NCBI RefSeq assembly: GCF_030272615.1
Contig: NC_081415.1
Coordinates: 264,463,925 to 264,527,924, forward strand
Direction: 5' to 3'
Source: Cryptomeria japonica
Lineage: Eukaryota; Streptophyta; Pinopsida; Cupressales; Cupressaceae
Length of the DNA stretch: 64,000 bases
Shown: positions 1 through 10,507 of the stretch, one piece after another
How the letters are laid out: every line of letters starts with the position of its first letter
Numbering within the stretch: position 1 is the first letter of the stretch
Notes under the pieces: model-generated
The model's database searches: none
The model's input: only the letters and a program-made list of their open reading frames with translations
Told to the model about the DNA's origin: nothing
Made by a program: the position numbers and the translations under genes

Positions 1-2
1 AA

Positions 3-170
3 TTGAAGTATCATTTCTTGAGAGAAAAAGTGTAGAGTAAAGATACGATATTGGATCAAATTTCTACCAAGGAGCAGCTTGTAGATATCTTTACTAAACC
101 TCTACCTATGACTACTTTTGAGTATCTTAGAGGTTAGCTAGGGGTTGTACCCCTTCATGAGGTCAATTGA
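3..170 (+). pseudogene. copia pol remnant, C-terminal end of RNase H
   Basis: Read from base 3, the + strand gives the hallmark C-terminus of copia polyproteins: STKEQLVDIFTKPL, then FEYLRG and LGVVPLHE before a tga stop. In intact relatives this tail follows the RNase H domain, which removes RNA from the RNA:DNA hybrid during reverse transcription. Two in-frame stops interrupt it, one after REKV and one between FEYLRG and LGVV, so this copy is dead. Only about 55 codons are in the window; RT and integrase would lie upstream. Confidence 0.9.
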
Positions 171-469
171 GCATGATGTAGGAATACATCACTCCCAGAG
201 ATACTTGCAAAATTTTACAAAAGGATTGGTGTAGAGTGGAGGCATTCCATAGGGGGAGCATCAGTTGGAGGTTGATGATGTTGAACAAGTGAAGTTTGAC
301 ATTGCATGTTTTACTTTTACTTTGGCATTGTTGTCAAAGGGGGAGAAGAACTATAAGACTATGAGGAGTATTGTATGATTGTAGTAAAATATAAACAAAG
401 ATTCCTATACACATCACCACAATCAAGGGTATTGATATTTGTATTGCCATCAATGCCAAAGGGGGAGAT
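171..469 (+). other. copia 3' untranslated region with polypurine tract
   Basis: No coding potential. Three G5AG tracts occur at 251-259, 336-346 and 458-468. The last one (aaagggggaga) directly precedes the LTR and is the plus-strand primer tract. The same triple arrangement recurs in the four non-autonomous elements described here. Confidence 0.75.
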
Positions 470-1928
470 TGATATTTGTAATATGTTTGATTGTCATTGA
501 TGTTAATAAACCAATTATGATGTTAAGATGTCAGCTTATGATGTTGTTATGATATCGATGTTATGATATTGTAATAATGTTATATGTTGAATTGCAAACT
601 GGTACGAGGAGGTAGCAAAGGGTAATGCAACCGGTAGGAGGAGTTTGTATTGGAAACCGGTATTACTTATGTTATGGATAATTGAATTAGTAACCATGCT
701 TGTAGAAGATGTACAAACCCTAACTGATGGAGTTGAAGAAGATTATGATCAAATGGTGAACGACAAAGATAATGACACGTATGCATGTTTCTTGATGAAT
801 ATTTTTAATGTTTATTGGCGTGTAGAAACAATGATTTTTGTCTTGGGAATGATCAAGTTCATTACATATAATGCAAACCATGTGATGAGTTACAAAGTTC
901 GATGAAGCAGTAATCAAGGAGCGGTCAATAATATCTTGAGTGATGTGCATTGATTTCTATGTTATTTTCTATGTAATCCAATGATCATACTTGAACTGAC
1001 TTGTTTTTAATCTCTATGAGATGTTTAGGTTTGTGATGTGTTACTGACCTGATGATTTGTTTATAAGGTGGATGAGTTGTTTTGTTTGTTGGCTGGAAAA
1101 CTCGTAGTTGAGAGTGAGAGAGTAGTTGCCAAACCTGATAATATATCTTTGGTATGTGTAATGGCAAATAGGAGCATGAAAAGGATCTGAACAAGCAAGT
1201 GTAGTGCTATTTAAACATATCGGCAAACCCTTGTTGTTTTGTAACAATTACAATAGTTAAATCCCCTAACTGGGTAAGCTCTAACAAGCTTCTTTATTCA
1301 AATCCTCTGACTAGGTGATCCATTAGCTTGGATTCTAAATTCTCTATTGAGGTTACTCCTAATAGGGTATTGCTTTTAATAGGGCATCATAGTCAATCCC
1401 TTAATCGGGTGGTCCCTAACAAGATATGTTCTTAACAAGAATTTTTGTAAAGCTTTAACAGGCTAAGCTCCTAACAGGATGAACTTCATAAGAGTTCAGA
1501 ATACTTGTGGGTATTCATCCCCACCATGGTTTTTCCCATTTGGGTTTCCACGTCAAAAATATTGTGTCAAGTGGTGAATGTTTTTGTGGTTATGTTTATT
1601 GTTGAATTGCTTAACTGATAAATGCACTTTGATTTGTTATGACATCCGACAACAAACTGAAATATGTTTTAACTACTTTCAAGCAAAGTATTTGAGTGAT
1701 CAAGATAAAAGGTTTTGTAAGTTTCAAGTTGTTTTACTGTTAATCTGTTATAATAGTCAATTGGTCAATCTTGTCAATATTATTGCATTTGAAGTTCAGT
1801 GATGAAACCAGCCAGTTTAATGTTTGTCATGAAAGGTTGATTTTAAGTTTTGTTAAAGTGTATCAAGTTTTCTATCTACTGATTCACCCCCCCTCTCAAT
1901 AGTTGACCGGATCCTTATTCTTTCATCA
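470..1928 (+). repeat. 3' LTR of the copia element (1,459 bp)
   Basis: Starts TGATATTTG right after the PPT and ends ..ttcatca, where gypsy gag coding resumes on the other strand. The 3' end carries gattcaccccccc, seen also in the LTRs of elements A, B and C. Between 1258 and 1480 short motifs of the type taac(a/t/c)gggt recur roughly every 30-40 bases; the same motifs occur in the LTR of A and in the partial LTR at the window end. Short ORFs here are chance. Confidence 0.8.
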
Positions 1929-2392
1929 TACCATCAATCCTTCTTATCAATAAGATCTTGGGTGCAATTCCTTAGCTTCATGCATTTAGCAGTTGTGTGC
2001 CCCTTAACTCAATGGTGGTCATAATATTCATTCTCCTTATACCATACTTGCTTTAGAGAAGATGGATCTAATGGTTGTGTTTGAGGATAGCAACTAGGTT
2101 TGCATTAACCATTTTCCGAAAGACAACCTCCAAGGGTTTACCCAAAGGCATAAAATTGCAATTTTGTTTACACTAGTACTTTTTCTTTGGTTGACCTTTT
2201 AGGATAGAATTGGTAGTAGTTTGAAAAGCTACTTGCAGAATAATAGGTGGGGTGGAGCTGTCACAGCCACAACCTAGACATGCTTGGTATCTGCAACCCC
2301 ATCGCCAATGACATTCTTGTTTTTGTTCAAATAATGAGATCAATCATTATTAGGTTTGTCATTATACTCTTTTTAAAGATTGGTGAACCCTT
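1929..2392 (-). pseudogene. gypsy A gag, third (C-terminal) segment
   Basis: On the - strand, in shifting frames, this reads as the C-terminal part of a Tat/Ogre-type gag. The block NKNVIGDGVADTKHV near 2290-2320 matches NKNVTNDGVVDG in gypsy B at about 45,930. KGHTTAKC followed by LRN..QDLIDKK near 1940-2010 matches KGHKTISF and KLKNLIQDLIDQ of gypsy B. It continues the gag segment that ends at 14743: element C sits exactly between them, duplicating ccctt. Stops and a frameshift show it is dead. The copia element cuts it off at 1929. Confidence 0.7.
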
Positions 2393-3416
2393 TTTTAGAA
2401 TCAAGGAACTTTGAGAGGGGAGGGTGAATAAGTGTTCTTCAATTTTTAACATTCTTAATCCACTTAATGCAACGGATTGAAAGAAAGATGCAAACAAATA
2501 ATGCAAAGATCAAAAACACCATAACACCAAGATTTTAACATGGAAACCCGGTTAAGCGAAAAACCGCGGTGGCATTCAAACCCACAATATTAGTATACTC
2601 TGCTAGAAGTATAAAAATATTACATGAGAGGAATGCACATGCATTCAAGCACACTACTTAGAGATCACTGCTCAATTACAAAAAAGGGCTACAACCTAAA
2701 AGGCTCACTGCCTTACATAATGATTACATAAGGTAATATAAATGTCTGAAATAGAAAACAACATCTACAAATGTCAAAAATAGTTTGAGTTAAGCACAAA
2801 ACATGGTATCTTATTCAACTCTGCTATGCTACCTTGTTCTGATATTCTGCATCAAATAAATCTATCTTATATATCTACATCACCAATTTAGGACTTCATC
2901 ATGTCAGCTTCAAGAACATGTCACAAAAGGAAATGTATATACAAGTCAACTCAATCCGATCAAAACAAATCATGTGGACTAAAAAAAATTGCCACACGCT
3001 TCCCAAAAGTTGGCTCATCAACCTCGAACACATAAACACTCACCAAAATTGATCCGCAAGATCCACATAATTAGTTTCCACATGTTACTATTGGTAAACA
3101 TTGTTCTTACCAAAAACATGACTAATGAATCTTCCAACTTGCACAAAACTCATCACCGAAGGCCACAAATATGGAATAAGACATATTATACATCCACAAT
3201 ATATTTCCAAGATCTGCAAACAAAAATACTCAACCAAAATGATCTACCAACCAACAAACTGTACACTCTACTAGATGACATGTTCTTCTCTTTAGACATC
3301 ACCAATACACAATCAATCTTCTAGAATGATCAAAACATGAGTTGTTAATCCCATATCTGATATGATTTGGAATCAATGACAAAATTTGACCATACATGTA
3401 GTGTATCTTGCCAACT
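2393..3416 (-). repeat. 3' LTR of element C (about 1,024 bp)
   Basis: On the - strand it begins just after the tract GGGGGAGA and ends ..CCTTGATTCTAAAA, a decayed form of ..GATTCCAACA in the 5' LTR. It matches the two parts of the 5' LTR throughout, including the gcaaacaaataatgcaaag-type block and the cacacta..gctcaatta block. A 111-codon + strand ORF inside (2989-3324) is antisense to the LTR and unsupported as a gene. Confidence 0.8.
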
Positions 3417-3765
3417 ATCTCCCCCTTTGGCAATGATGGCCACACTTAGTGAAAAATAACTAAGTGTTGGACCAAAGCCAAAATATTGTATGCTGCAATC
3501 CAAAAGTCTAATCACCAGATTTTAAAGAATCAAAGAATGAAATAAATCCCCATGAGTTGTTGATCCCATATCTGATATGAGTTGGAATCAATGAAAAAAT
3601 TTGACCATACATGCAGTGTCTCTTGCCAACTATCTCCCCCTTTGGCAATGATGGCCACACTTAGTGAAAAATGACTAAGTGTTGGACCAAAGCCAAAATA
3701 TTGTATGCTGCAATCCAAAAGTCTAATCACTAGATTTCAAAGAATCAAAGAATAAAATAAATCCC
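3336..3765. repeat. 215-bp tandem duplication over the PPT/LTR boundary of C
   Basis: Two head-to-tail units (3336-3550 and 3551-3765) both run from catgagttgt to aataaatccc. Each contains the LTR start, the PPT (tatctccccctttggc on the + strand) and about 130 bp of internal sequence. The 5' LTR has one copy of the LTR part, so the duplication is specific to this end. They differ at only a handful of positions, so the event is younger than the element. Confidence 0.9.
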
Positions 3766-3950
3766 CCTAAGGTCGACATAATTCACTCCTATACACTCCC
3801 CCTTTCACATAAATGGAAAATGTAGGATACCGTAACTTAAAATTTCAATTCAAAAATGTTATTTACATATGTGCACACATACTTAACTCACAAAAATGTG
3901 AAGATATTTGCATACAAATTATTTAATGTAATCAGGTAACCATCCCAACC
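3766..3950 (-). other. element C 3' untranslated stretch with G-rich tracts
   Basis: Contains the remaining two tracts of the triple block, read on the + strand as atccccctaagg (3761-3772) and actccccctttcac (3796-3809). There is no support for coding. Confidence 0.55.
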
Positions 3951-6900
3951 CTTCTGCAGATTCTCAAAAATAATTATAAGACCACTCAAACGATAACCTG
4001 TGCTTTTGTAGTCTTGAGATATCTTGGTTCACTAGTAGTTAGAGAATTTTGTGTATCTTGCAAGGCACTAAGCATTATACCCAACCCAGGAACAATATGG
4101 CTCCTAAGTTCTCCAACTCTGCCAATTATCCTATCTTGATCATAGCTCAAACTCTGGATCTTCTCGGACAGTAATATTACCTAATTTTCATGATTGTTCA
4201 AGGAATTTGTCAAAGGATAAACCAATTGAGATATGCTTCCTAACTAGTCCTTGTGCTCCTGAGACTTCTTCTCAATATCCAAAATTAACTTCTTCAAGGT
4301 TAGGCATGATTTATACAAGTTTCCACCTTCAAACATTGCATCCTATATACTCTTCACACAATCACCTAATATGGCTCTATCTTTCAAAATCATTTTCCTC
4401 AATGTGTGGAGCCTTTTGGCATTAAAATCATTTTGATATTTCTCCTCAGCATATTTCTCAAAGGATTCAAAATGTATACTTACATAATTAATCAAACTTT
4501 TTAGTTGCCTAGATGGGGTACCAGATGGATCTTTTTGAAATGAGGGCATCAACTTCTCTGAAATACTGGATGCCATGGCTAGCAACATTTTGTCTTAGGT
4601 GTGAGACCTCAAGAGATCTTCATTGGCCTTTGTATATGCAAATTATTCTAACTAAAGCTTTTGGATAGGGGATAGAGATTCAGTATTGACCGGTCCTTGC
4701 ACAAATTTTGGGTCATCAATAATTTGTTTTCCCTTCACTGCTTTTGCAGTGTCTCTTGCCAAAATGATTTCCTTCTTGACCTCTACCTTCTCTACAGTCT
4801 TCCCTTCTTCATCTTCCTTCATAGGCACTTCAATGATCGAAGGATTATCATGCTTTCCCTTATCCACATCTCCATCCCTTGCATCATTTGCATTCTTAGC
4901 TGCAGTATCCTCAACTTGTTCTGTTATCTGTACATCTTGAATAGAAGTAGCATCACCCATTGACTGATCCACAAGAATACTTTCATCACTCGGATTATCA
5001 ACTTGTACTTCTAGAATAGAAGTATCATCCTATGGTTATTGAGTTTATTGCACTTCCGGAATGGGAGGTGTATCAACCTTAGTCTATTCTTCCATTATCT
5101 TGAGTTACTTCAAATACAACCTCATACTGATTCTTAATAAAAACTATTCTCAAAATTGCCTCTGTATCCTTCACAAATTCATCAACTTTACCAATCATAA
5201 TCTTATTTACCCTAGTTTTACTCTAAAAATCGGGTTTAGCTAGCTTAAGAATTTTATCTATATTTGCCTTAGGTATTAACAGACATAGCTCTACCAAAAT
5301 ATGCTCTCTCAATCTCTCCTCTTCCACTTTAGTTGTTTCTCTTCAAATGTCCAATATTTTGTACAAACTCTTAGGAATCAAAGACATTAGCTCAATTAAA
5401 GATTTACTATACATCTTCATGTATTCTATTGTTGCTTCCTCTAATGTTCTCCTTCCATTTTCATCAAAATTTTCATACCACTTAGATAGTGGTTTCAAAT
5501 TACCACCCTTAACAACTTCTTTCATAATCTAATCTAATGTAAGAGGAGGTACAATAGTGAATTTACCTTCAAGTTTTATTGTCCTTAAATCCTAATCAAG
5601 CTCATATTTTGGTTTCTTTCCAGGCCTTGATTTCCAGATGGCTTCTCCCTTTTGATCTTGGTGGCCTTTGGAGCTTTGCCATTCACCTCTTTCACCACCT
5701 CATCAGATTCAGTTTCTTCATCATCAACAATCACAAATTTGACCGATTTCCTCTTTTTTTCTCCACCAAATGGAGCTTAACTAATCGTTTAGGCTTGCTT
5801 GCTAGCTTTATAGTACGAGAGGAGGGAGCAACACTTCTGGTTTTTCTTGTCTTTGGATTAGAAGCTGCTATCGGTTCCCTCTTCACTTTAACTACTTGTT
5901 CCTCAAAGAGAATATTCTTCTCCCTAACTTTTTGGATAGCTTCTTTTGTTATCCCCATGCTTTCTACAAGAGCTTCAACCTCTTTCCAGACCTTCTTTTG
6001 AATGACCAGTTTCTTAAACTATTGGTGCACTTTCAGGATCTTCTCCTTATAGGTTCCAAACGTCTCCTCATTGGGGTCTACTAGTTGACTCAACAAATAT
6101 TGAGCATATAGTTCCAAAATTTGTTTTTATACTTCATAGCCCATTGGTAGAATCCATGAAGTTTGGGGCTCCACCGCTTCCATCGAGCACTGATCGGTAT
6201 CAACCATAAAAGAGATAGTATCTACATATTTCTCCATAATGGTTTTAGGGATTCTCTCCCTTTCATGCATCTCCTGCTGAAAGTTCTTAAAATAGCCCCA
6301 AAGTTTTGTATTTTAAGCTCTAGAATCACTAGACCTATATAGATACTCTCAGAGCTACACTCCTACTAGCCTATCAAATGCCCACTATACCAAACCAGCT
6401 CCCAGAATCTAATTCATAAAATAAAAAATATGCACATGAGTAGGGAGTCATACTTGAAAGAATGCTTCTTGTTTTCTTTTATCTTCTTCAATTTTTTTAT
6501 GAGCTCACTTCAGAGCAATTCACAAAGATTATATTTGTTACTCCCTTAACATTTCATATGCATAATATAGTGTAAACTAGAGACAAAGTTCATTCGACTG
6601 GAGTAGTAGATCTTATAGCCAATCACCATGGATGCAAACTAGATTCCATCCTCTAGAATGTCATCAATAGTCATCACTTGTTTGTCAAACTTTAACCCAG
6701 TTGCATTGGTTACAATATCATTCTTAGTTACTTTCAAATATGGCAATTGACCAGACGCACACAACACTATTATGGCCTGAATCACAACCTTTGTGATCTT
6801 ATACGACTTATCCAACCACATAATTTCATCATGTACACGGCTCAGTATATATCAAATCCATTACTGCTCATTCTCAATCAGAAAATAACAAATTGTGTGA

Positions 6901-7180
6901 AACCCTTATTGTCAAGATCTCAAAATTCAGGTTTCAACATCAAACTTCCATCAGATAATCGGTTATTGTATAGATTTAGCATCTATGAGCTTCTCAGTTC
7001 TTCAATCAAACAATGTGTATAAACCCTTATATCTTCAATATGTAACACTTTGTAGGGCACCAATGAAAATGCACTCTTAGGTTTATCCTCCATGGAAATA
7101 AAGGGATGATTCTTGAAACTAGGATGAGCACGCTCAGTGATATTGACAACCAAAGGGGTAGTTGTACCAGATGCAGCCAT
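3951..7180 (-). pseudogene. element C ORF2, degenerate
   Basis: Start chosen at 7180, where the - strand reads MAASGTTTPLV, matching the MAS/MTS starts of ORF2 in A, B2 and B1. Shared landmarks follow: IYxHC-type segment (VYTHCLIEEL, about 7,030); LSRVHDEIMWLD then YKIT (about 6,840-6,790); MVIGYKIYYSSRMNFV (about 6,570); PMGYEV (about 6,150); a basic S/K/R-rich linker (about 5,950-5,740); a KWYE segment (about 5,480) where B2 has KVYDTL; an acidic stretch near 4,970-4,700; and a final helical region at about 4,590-4,340. At least four frame changes and several stops make it non-functional. I do not recognise the family. The 3' limit is approximate. Confidence 0.7.
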
Positions 7181-7695
7181 TCTTGCAAATTCAAATTTCA
7201 AACTTCAACCAAAAGAGGGTTTTCACTAATAAATACCTTTGATACTTAATTAGGTTTTATTTCCAAATCACTTCGGAAATCAATGACACTTGATCTCACC
7301 TGATAGCCTTCTTCACAGAGTTCTTCAAACTTCTTCTCTTCAATCGCAAAATGAGAAATGAAGTGGAAAAGTCACTTTTTATCCTTTGCATACCTAATTC
7401 TTCATTGTAATAAATTCACTTTGCCCTAATTTTTCCATATACTTTGTATGTGTCAGGAATTCTTCTCTGGATATTCAAATCGGCTAAAATTCTTCCATAG
7501 ATCCATCAAAAACATCTGCAATCATCATAAACACCTTTGCAACCTATTGGAGTCAAGTACAAATCTGAAATAGGGGGTTTGAAGGATTTGCATGATAGCT
7601 TCCCCTAAGGTCGGATGCCTTAGATTCAGTTGTAGGATGAAGTTCCAACACCAAAATCAGGTGCAAACCCATTTCCTACCTTTGAATCACTCTTC
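7181..7695 (-). other. ORF1-ORF2 spacer of element C
   Basis: About 515 bp without coding support. It corresponds to spacers of 346 bp in B2, about 290 bp in B1 and 461 bp in A. I see no RT-like or protease-like motif in it. Confidence 0.6.
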
Positions 7696-8815
7696 TTGAC
7701 TCATGTATTCTTCATTCGATCTCTGATCTCTTCAACTTTTTCTTTATGCTTCTCATTTGCCTTCACATTTTTGTTCTTGTCTTCTAGTCCTCTCCTATTC
7801 ACATTTATATTTATGCAATACTTAGCAATGCGATCGGATATGTTGCATGCATAGCAAAGAACATTTCCTTGCATAGAACTAAAATTCATCTAATTTCTTC
7901 TTGTTCTGCAATGATTAGCAACATGTCCAAACATTCCACATGCATAACATCTAACATTTCTCCTATTTGGAAAGTTATTCATTACACATCTGCACTCATT
8001 TGACTTATGACCATATTTATTACATTTTAAACATTAACCAGTAAAAGATAGACCGTTATTATTCATCCTCTTTCTACATTGACTAGCCATATGACCAAAT
8101 TTATTGCAAACCAAGTAGTCACCATTGAATTTATGAGCATAAGGTTGCCTTATCAGAGGCTTTCTTGAATTGTTCTTCTTTTGTGTTGATTTGGAGCTTT
8201 CACCTTTTTCAAATCCAAGACCTTGTGTGTCATTTGGATCCTTTTGACTTTCAAGCATCTCCTCTAGTCTGGTTGAACTAATCTATAACTTCTCCTTATA
8301 CTCATTTGCAGCATCAAGATCAAATTTGAGAGGTAGGACTTTCTTTCCAAGATCTTTCTCATGCTCTCTAGCATCTTGCAGGTCATTCTTCAACTATCCA
8401 ATTTTATCCTCAAGTCTACAACATTCTTCAAATTTTTCTTTCAGGGACTAATCAAGCTTTTCCTCATTTTTCTTCCTTTCTTCAATCACCTTTGTCAATC
8501 TCATCACAATAGCTTCCATCTCATTCTTCTGGATCATGTTAGCTCTAGCAATATTCTCACACTTTTCATTATTTTCCTTTAGGGTTTCTTCATCAATTCT
8601 TTGACTTTATTTCTCTTTTATCTTATCAACAAGTTCCTTTCTCTTTTTCCTTGACTTGTTCAATAGGTCTTTCAATGGTTCAATGTATTCCTCAGCATCT
8701 TTAAGGTTTCCTTTTAGTTGTCAGTTCTCTTGTGCATGATCAAGATCTTCAAGAGAAACAACTAAATGTAGTCTGAGAGTATCAAAATCTATTGATTCAC
8801 ATTCCCGGATCCACC
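7696..8815 (-). pseudogene. element C ORF1: coiled coil plus CCHC zinc knuckles (gag-like)
   Basis: The - strand frame reads a long K/E/L-rich region predicted to form coiled coil (about 8,810-8,290) and then a knuckle cluster: CNKFGHMASQC (first Cys changed), CLKCNKYGHKSNEC, CYACGMFGHVANHC and a degenerate CYACNISDRIAKYC with His replaced by Arg. CX2CX4HX4C knuckles bind nucleic acid in retroelement nucleocapsids. Several in-frame stops interrupt it. It lies between the PBS region and ORF2, as in A, B1 and B2. The 5' limit is approximate because no clear ATG survives. Confidence 0.75.
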
Positions 8816-8860
8816 TCAAGTTGTTAGGCTTCTTCTAAGGTGCTAGGACTTAATAACAAT
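8816..8860 (-). other. PBS region of element C, decayed
   Basis: Immediately downstream of the LTR end (..GATTCCAACA at 8861) the - strand reads ATTGTTATTAAGTCC. Its counterpart in B2 is ATTGGTATCAGAGC, complementary to the 3' end of initiator tRNA-Met. Only part of the match survives. Confidence 0.5.
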
Positions 8861-9102
8861 TGTTGGAATCAAGGAACACTAAGAGGGAGGGTAAATACAT
8901 TTTCTGCAATTTTTAACATTCTTAATCCACTTATTGCAACTCAATGAAAGAAAGATGTAAACACATAAAGAAAAGATCAACAACACCATAACACCAAGAT
9001 TTTTATGTGGAAACCTGGTTGAGGGAAAAACCTCGGTGGGATTTAAACAAACAATATTAGTATACTCTGCTAGAAGTATAAAAATATTGCATGAGGGAAA
9101 TG
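8861..9102 (-). repeat. 5' LTR of element C, promoter-distal piece
   Basis: The last about 240 bp of the 5' LTR (aacattcttaatccactt.., then gaagtataaaaatatt..), ending at the gypsy LTR insertion. The + strand text runs into gagggaaatg and resumes after the insert at 13860 with gaatgcacatg. The uninterrupted 3' LTR reads gagaggaatgcacatg at the same point. Confidence 0.85.
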
Positions 9103-10501
9103 TGTAGACACCTAAAAATGTCTCACTGATCATGTACTAATAATTCGTCTAATTAGTTAAATAATTCTTTAATTCTTTAATTAAGTTAATTAATCTTATT
9201 CTTCTAATTTCATATTTCCTTATAATCTTACTAATTATTCTATTTCTATTTCTATCATCATTTAATCATTTTAACCATTTTTTAAATATTAATTAAATAT
9301 TTATTATTTAATTAATTATGGTTAATTCCCCAATTTAAATAATCTTTATTATTTAAATAAATTAATTCTCAATTTCTATTTTCCTATTCTTTCATCATTT
9401 AATCATTTTCTAAATATTAATTAAATATATATTATTTAATTAATTGTGATTAATTCCCCAATTTAAATAATCTTTATTATTTAAATAATTTACTAATTAT
9501 TCAATTTCTATCTCCAATTATCTAATCATTCAACCCTCTTCTAAATATTAATTAAATATTTATTATTTAATTAATTGTGATTTAATCCTTTAATTTAAAT
9601 AATCTTTATTATTTAATTAAATTCCATTTCTAAATAATTAAATAGTTTCTTTAAATTATTTAATTAATTAATTCTAATTAATTCTTCCATTTCCAAATCC
9701 CCAAATTCTAATTTCATTTAATTATTTCTTCTAATTTCTTCCAAATTCAATTACATGTGCATGATTTCAAAAACCAAATTGAAAATCAAAGTTAAGTTCT
9801 AAATATATTCAAATGCTAAATTGAATTAAATTAAATTCAATTATTTGAATAATATCTCATCCAAAGATTAAATTGAAAATCTAAATCTAAATGCAAGCAC
9901 ATGTTGAATTAATTAATTAAATCAATCAATCAATTAAATCATTTATCTCTCCAACTTCTATTTTCATCTTTCAGTTAGCTTTTTCTAAATTAAGCTCTCT
10001 GTGTCATCTTCTTTATTTCCACCAATCATTCTTTTTCTTCCTTTAGTCAACTTTTTCTCAATCAGTTGACTCAATTAATCTATTCAATCTATTGAGTTCC
10101 ACTCCTACAGTCAGCAGTTCAACTATCAATTTTCATTTGAGCTCACCTCAGTTCACACCTCTTGATCAATCTCTTCCATCTTTTAATCAATCTCATCCAA
10201 TTTTCTATAAATTGAGCTTCCAATCTCCATTTTCAATAATCACGAACTTTGAATCTTTGTGTCACTTGCAGGTTACCAGCGTAATATCTAAGAGCCATCA
10301 TACCACGAAGAGGAGAAGAGCAATGGAAGTTCTACGCAGTCACGGAATAAGGAGTTTTTATTGATATTCATTTATAATTCCTATTTTGCTTGGTTGTATC
10401 ATTTCATTGTTAGTTTGTTAAATTCTTTGATTAGAAGGGATTCATGATTTCCCTTTTTGCTTCTAGTTGATTAGTTGTTTTTATAAGATGAATTTTACAT
10501 G
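9103..10501 (+). repeat. solo gypsy LTR, + orientation (LTR1)
   Basis: Begins TGTAGACACC and ends ..ttttacatg, lacking the last few bases (c[ga]caca) seen in its sisters. It is about 88% identical by eye to LTR2 and LTR3 in reverse orientation. No internal sequence is attached, so it is a solo LTR. It contains an AT-rich U3 with three units of a repeat of about 130 bp, a TATA box (ttctataaattg at about 10,204) and a leader with a 90-codon ORF (10092-10364) whose counterpart occurs in LTR3. That ORF most likely reflects LTR conservation rather than a gene. The left flank is aaatg and the right flank is again aaatg. Confidence 0.85.
9250..9640 (+). repeat. 130-bp AT-rich tandem repeats in the gypsy LTR
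   Basis: Three units, marked by taaatattaattaaatat at about 9283, 9411 and 9542. Each continues through ttatttaattaatt..aatctttattatttaaat. LTR3 also shows three units on the other strand (about 13,400-13,700), but LTR2 shows only two (about 11,400-11,620). This explains why LTR2 is about 128 bp shorter. Confidence 0.8.
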
Positions 10502-10507
10502 AAAATG

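Larger units (their letters stand above)
1..1928 (+). mobile_element. 3' part of a Ty1/copia LTR retrotransposon
   Basis: The window opens inside a + strand copia element. Visible are the last codons of RNase H (3-170), an untranslated stretch with three G-rich tracts (171-469) and a complete 3' LTR (470-1928). The 5' part lies outside the window. On the right the element abuts - strand gypsy gag, whose reading is cut at 1929, so this copia inserted into gypsy A. The TSD cannot be tested without the left flank. The PPT (aaagggggaga) followed by TG, and an LTR ending in a C-rich motif, fit the Sire/Maximus type of plant copia; that lineage call is by analogy. Confidence 0.85.

Noticed and set aside
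2989-3324. 111-codon + strand ORF
   Set aside because: Entirely inside and antisense to the element C 3' LTR; the matching part of the 5' LTR does not keep it open.
9240-9680. AT-rich direct repeats considered as a replication origin, matrix attachment region or CRISPR-like array
   Set aside because: They recur at the same place in each copy of the gypsy LTR and vary in copy number with it; units are 130 bp without uniform spacers.
10092-10364. 90-codon ORF conserved between two LTR copies (also 12609-12881 on the - strand)
   Set aside because: It lies just around and downstream of the LTR TATA box and is conserved no better than the non-coding LTR around it. Most parsimonious as LTR sequence, though a codon-level test could be run.
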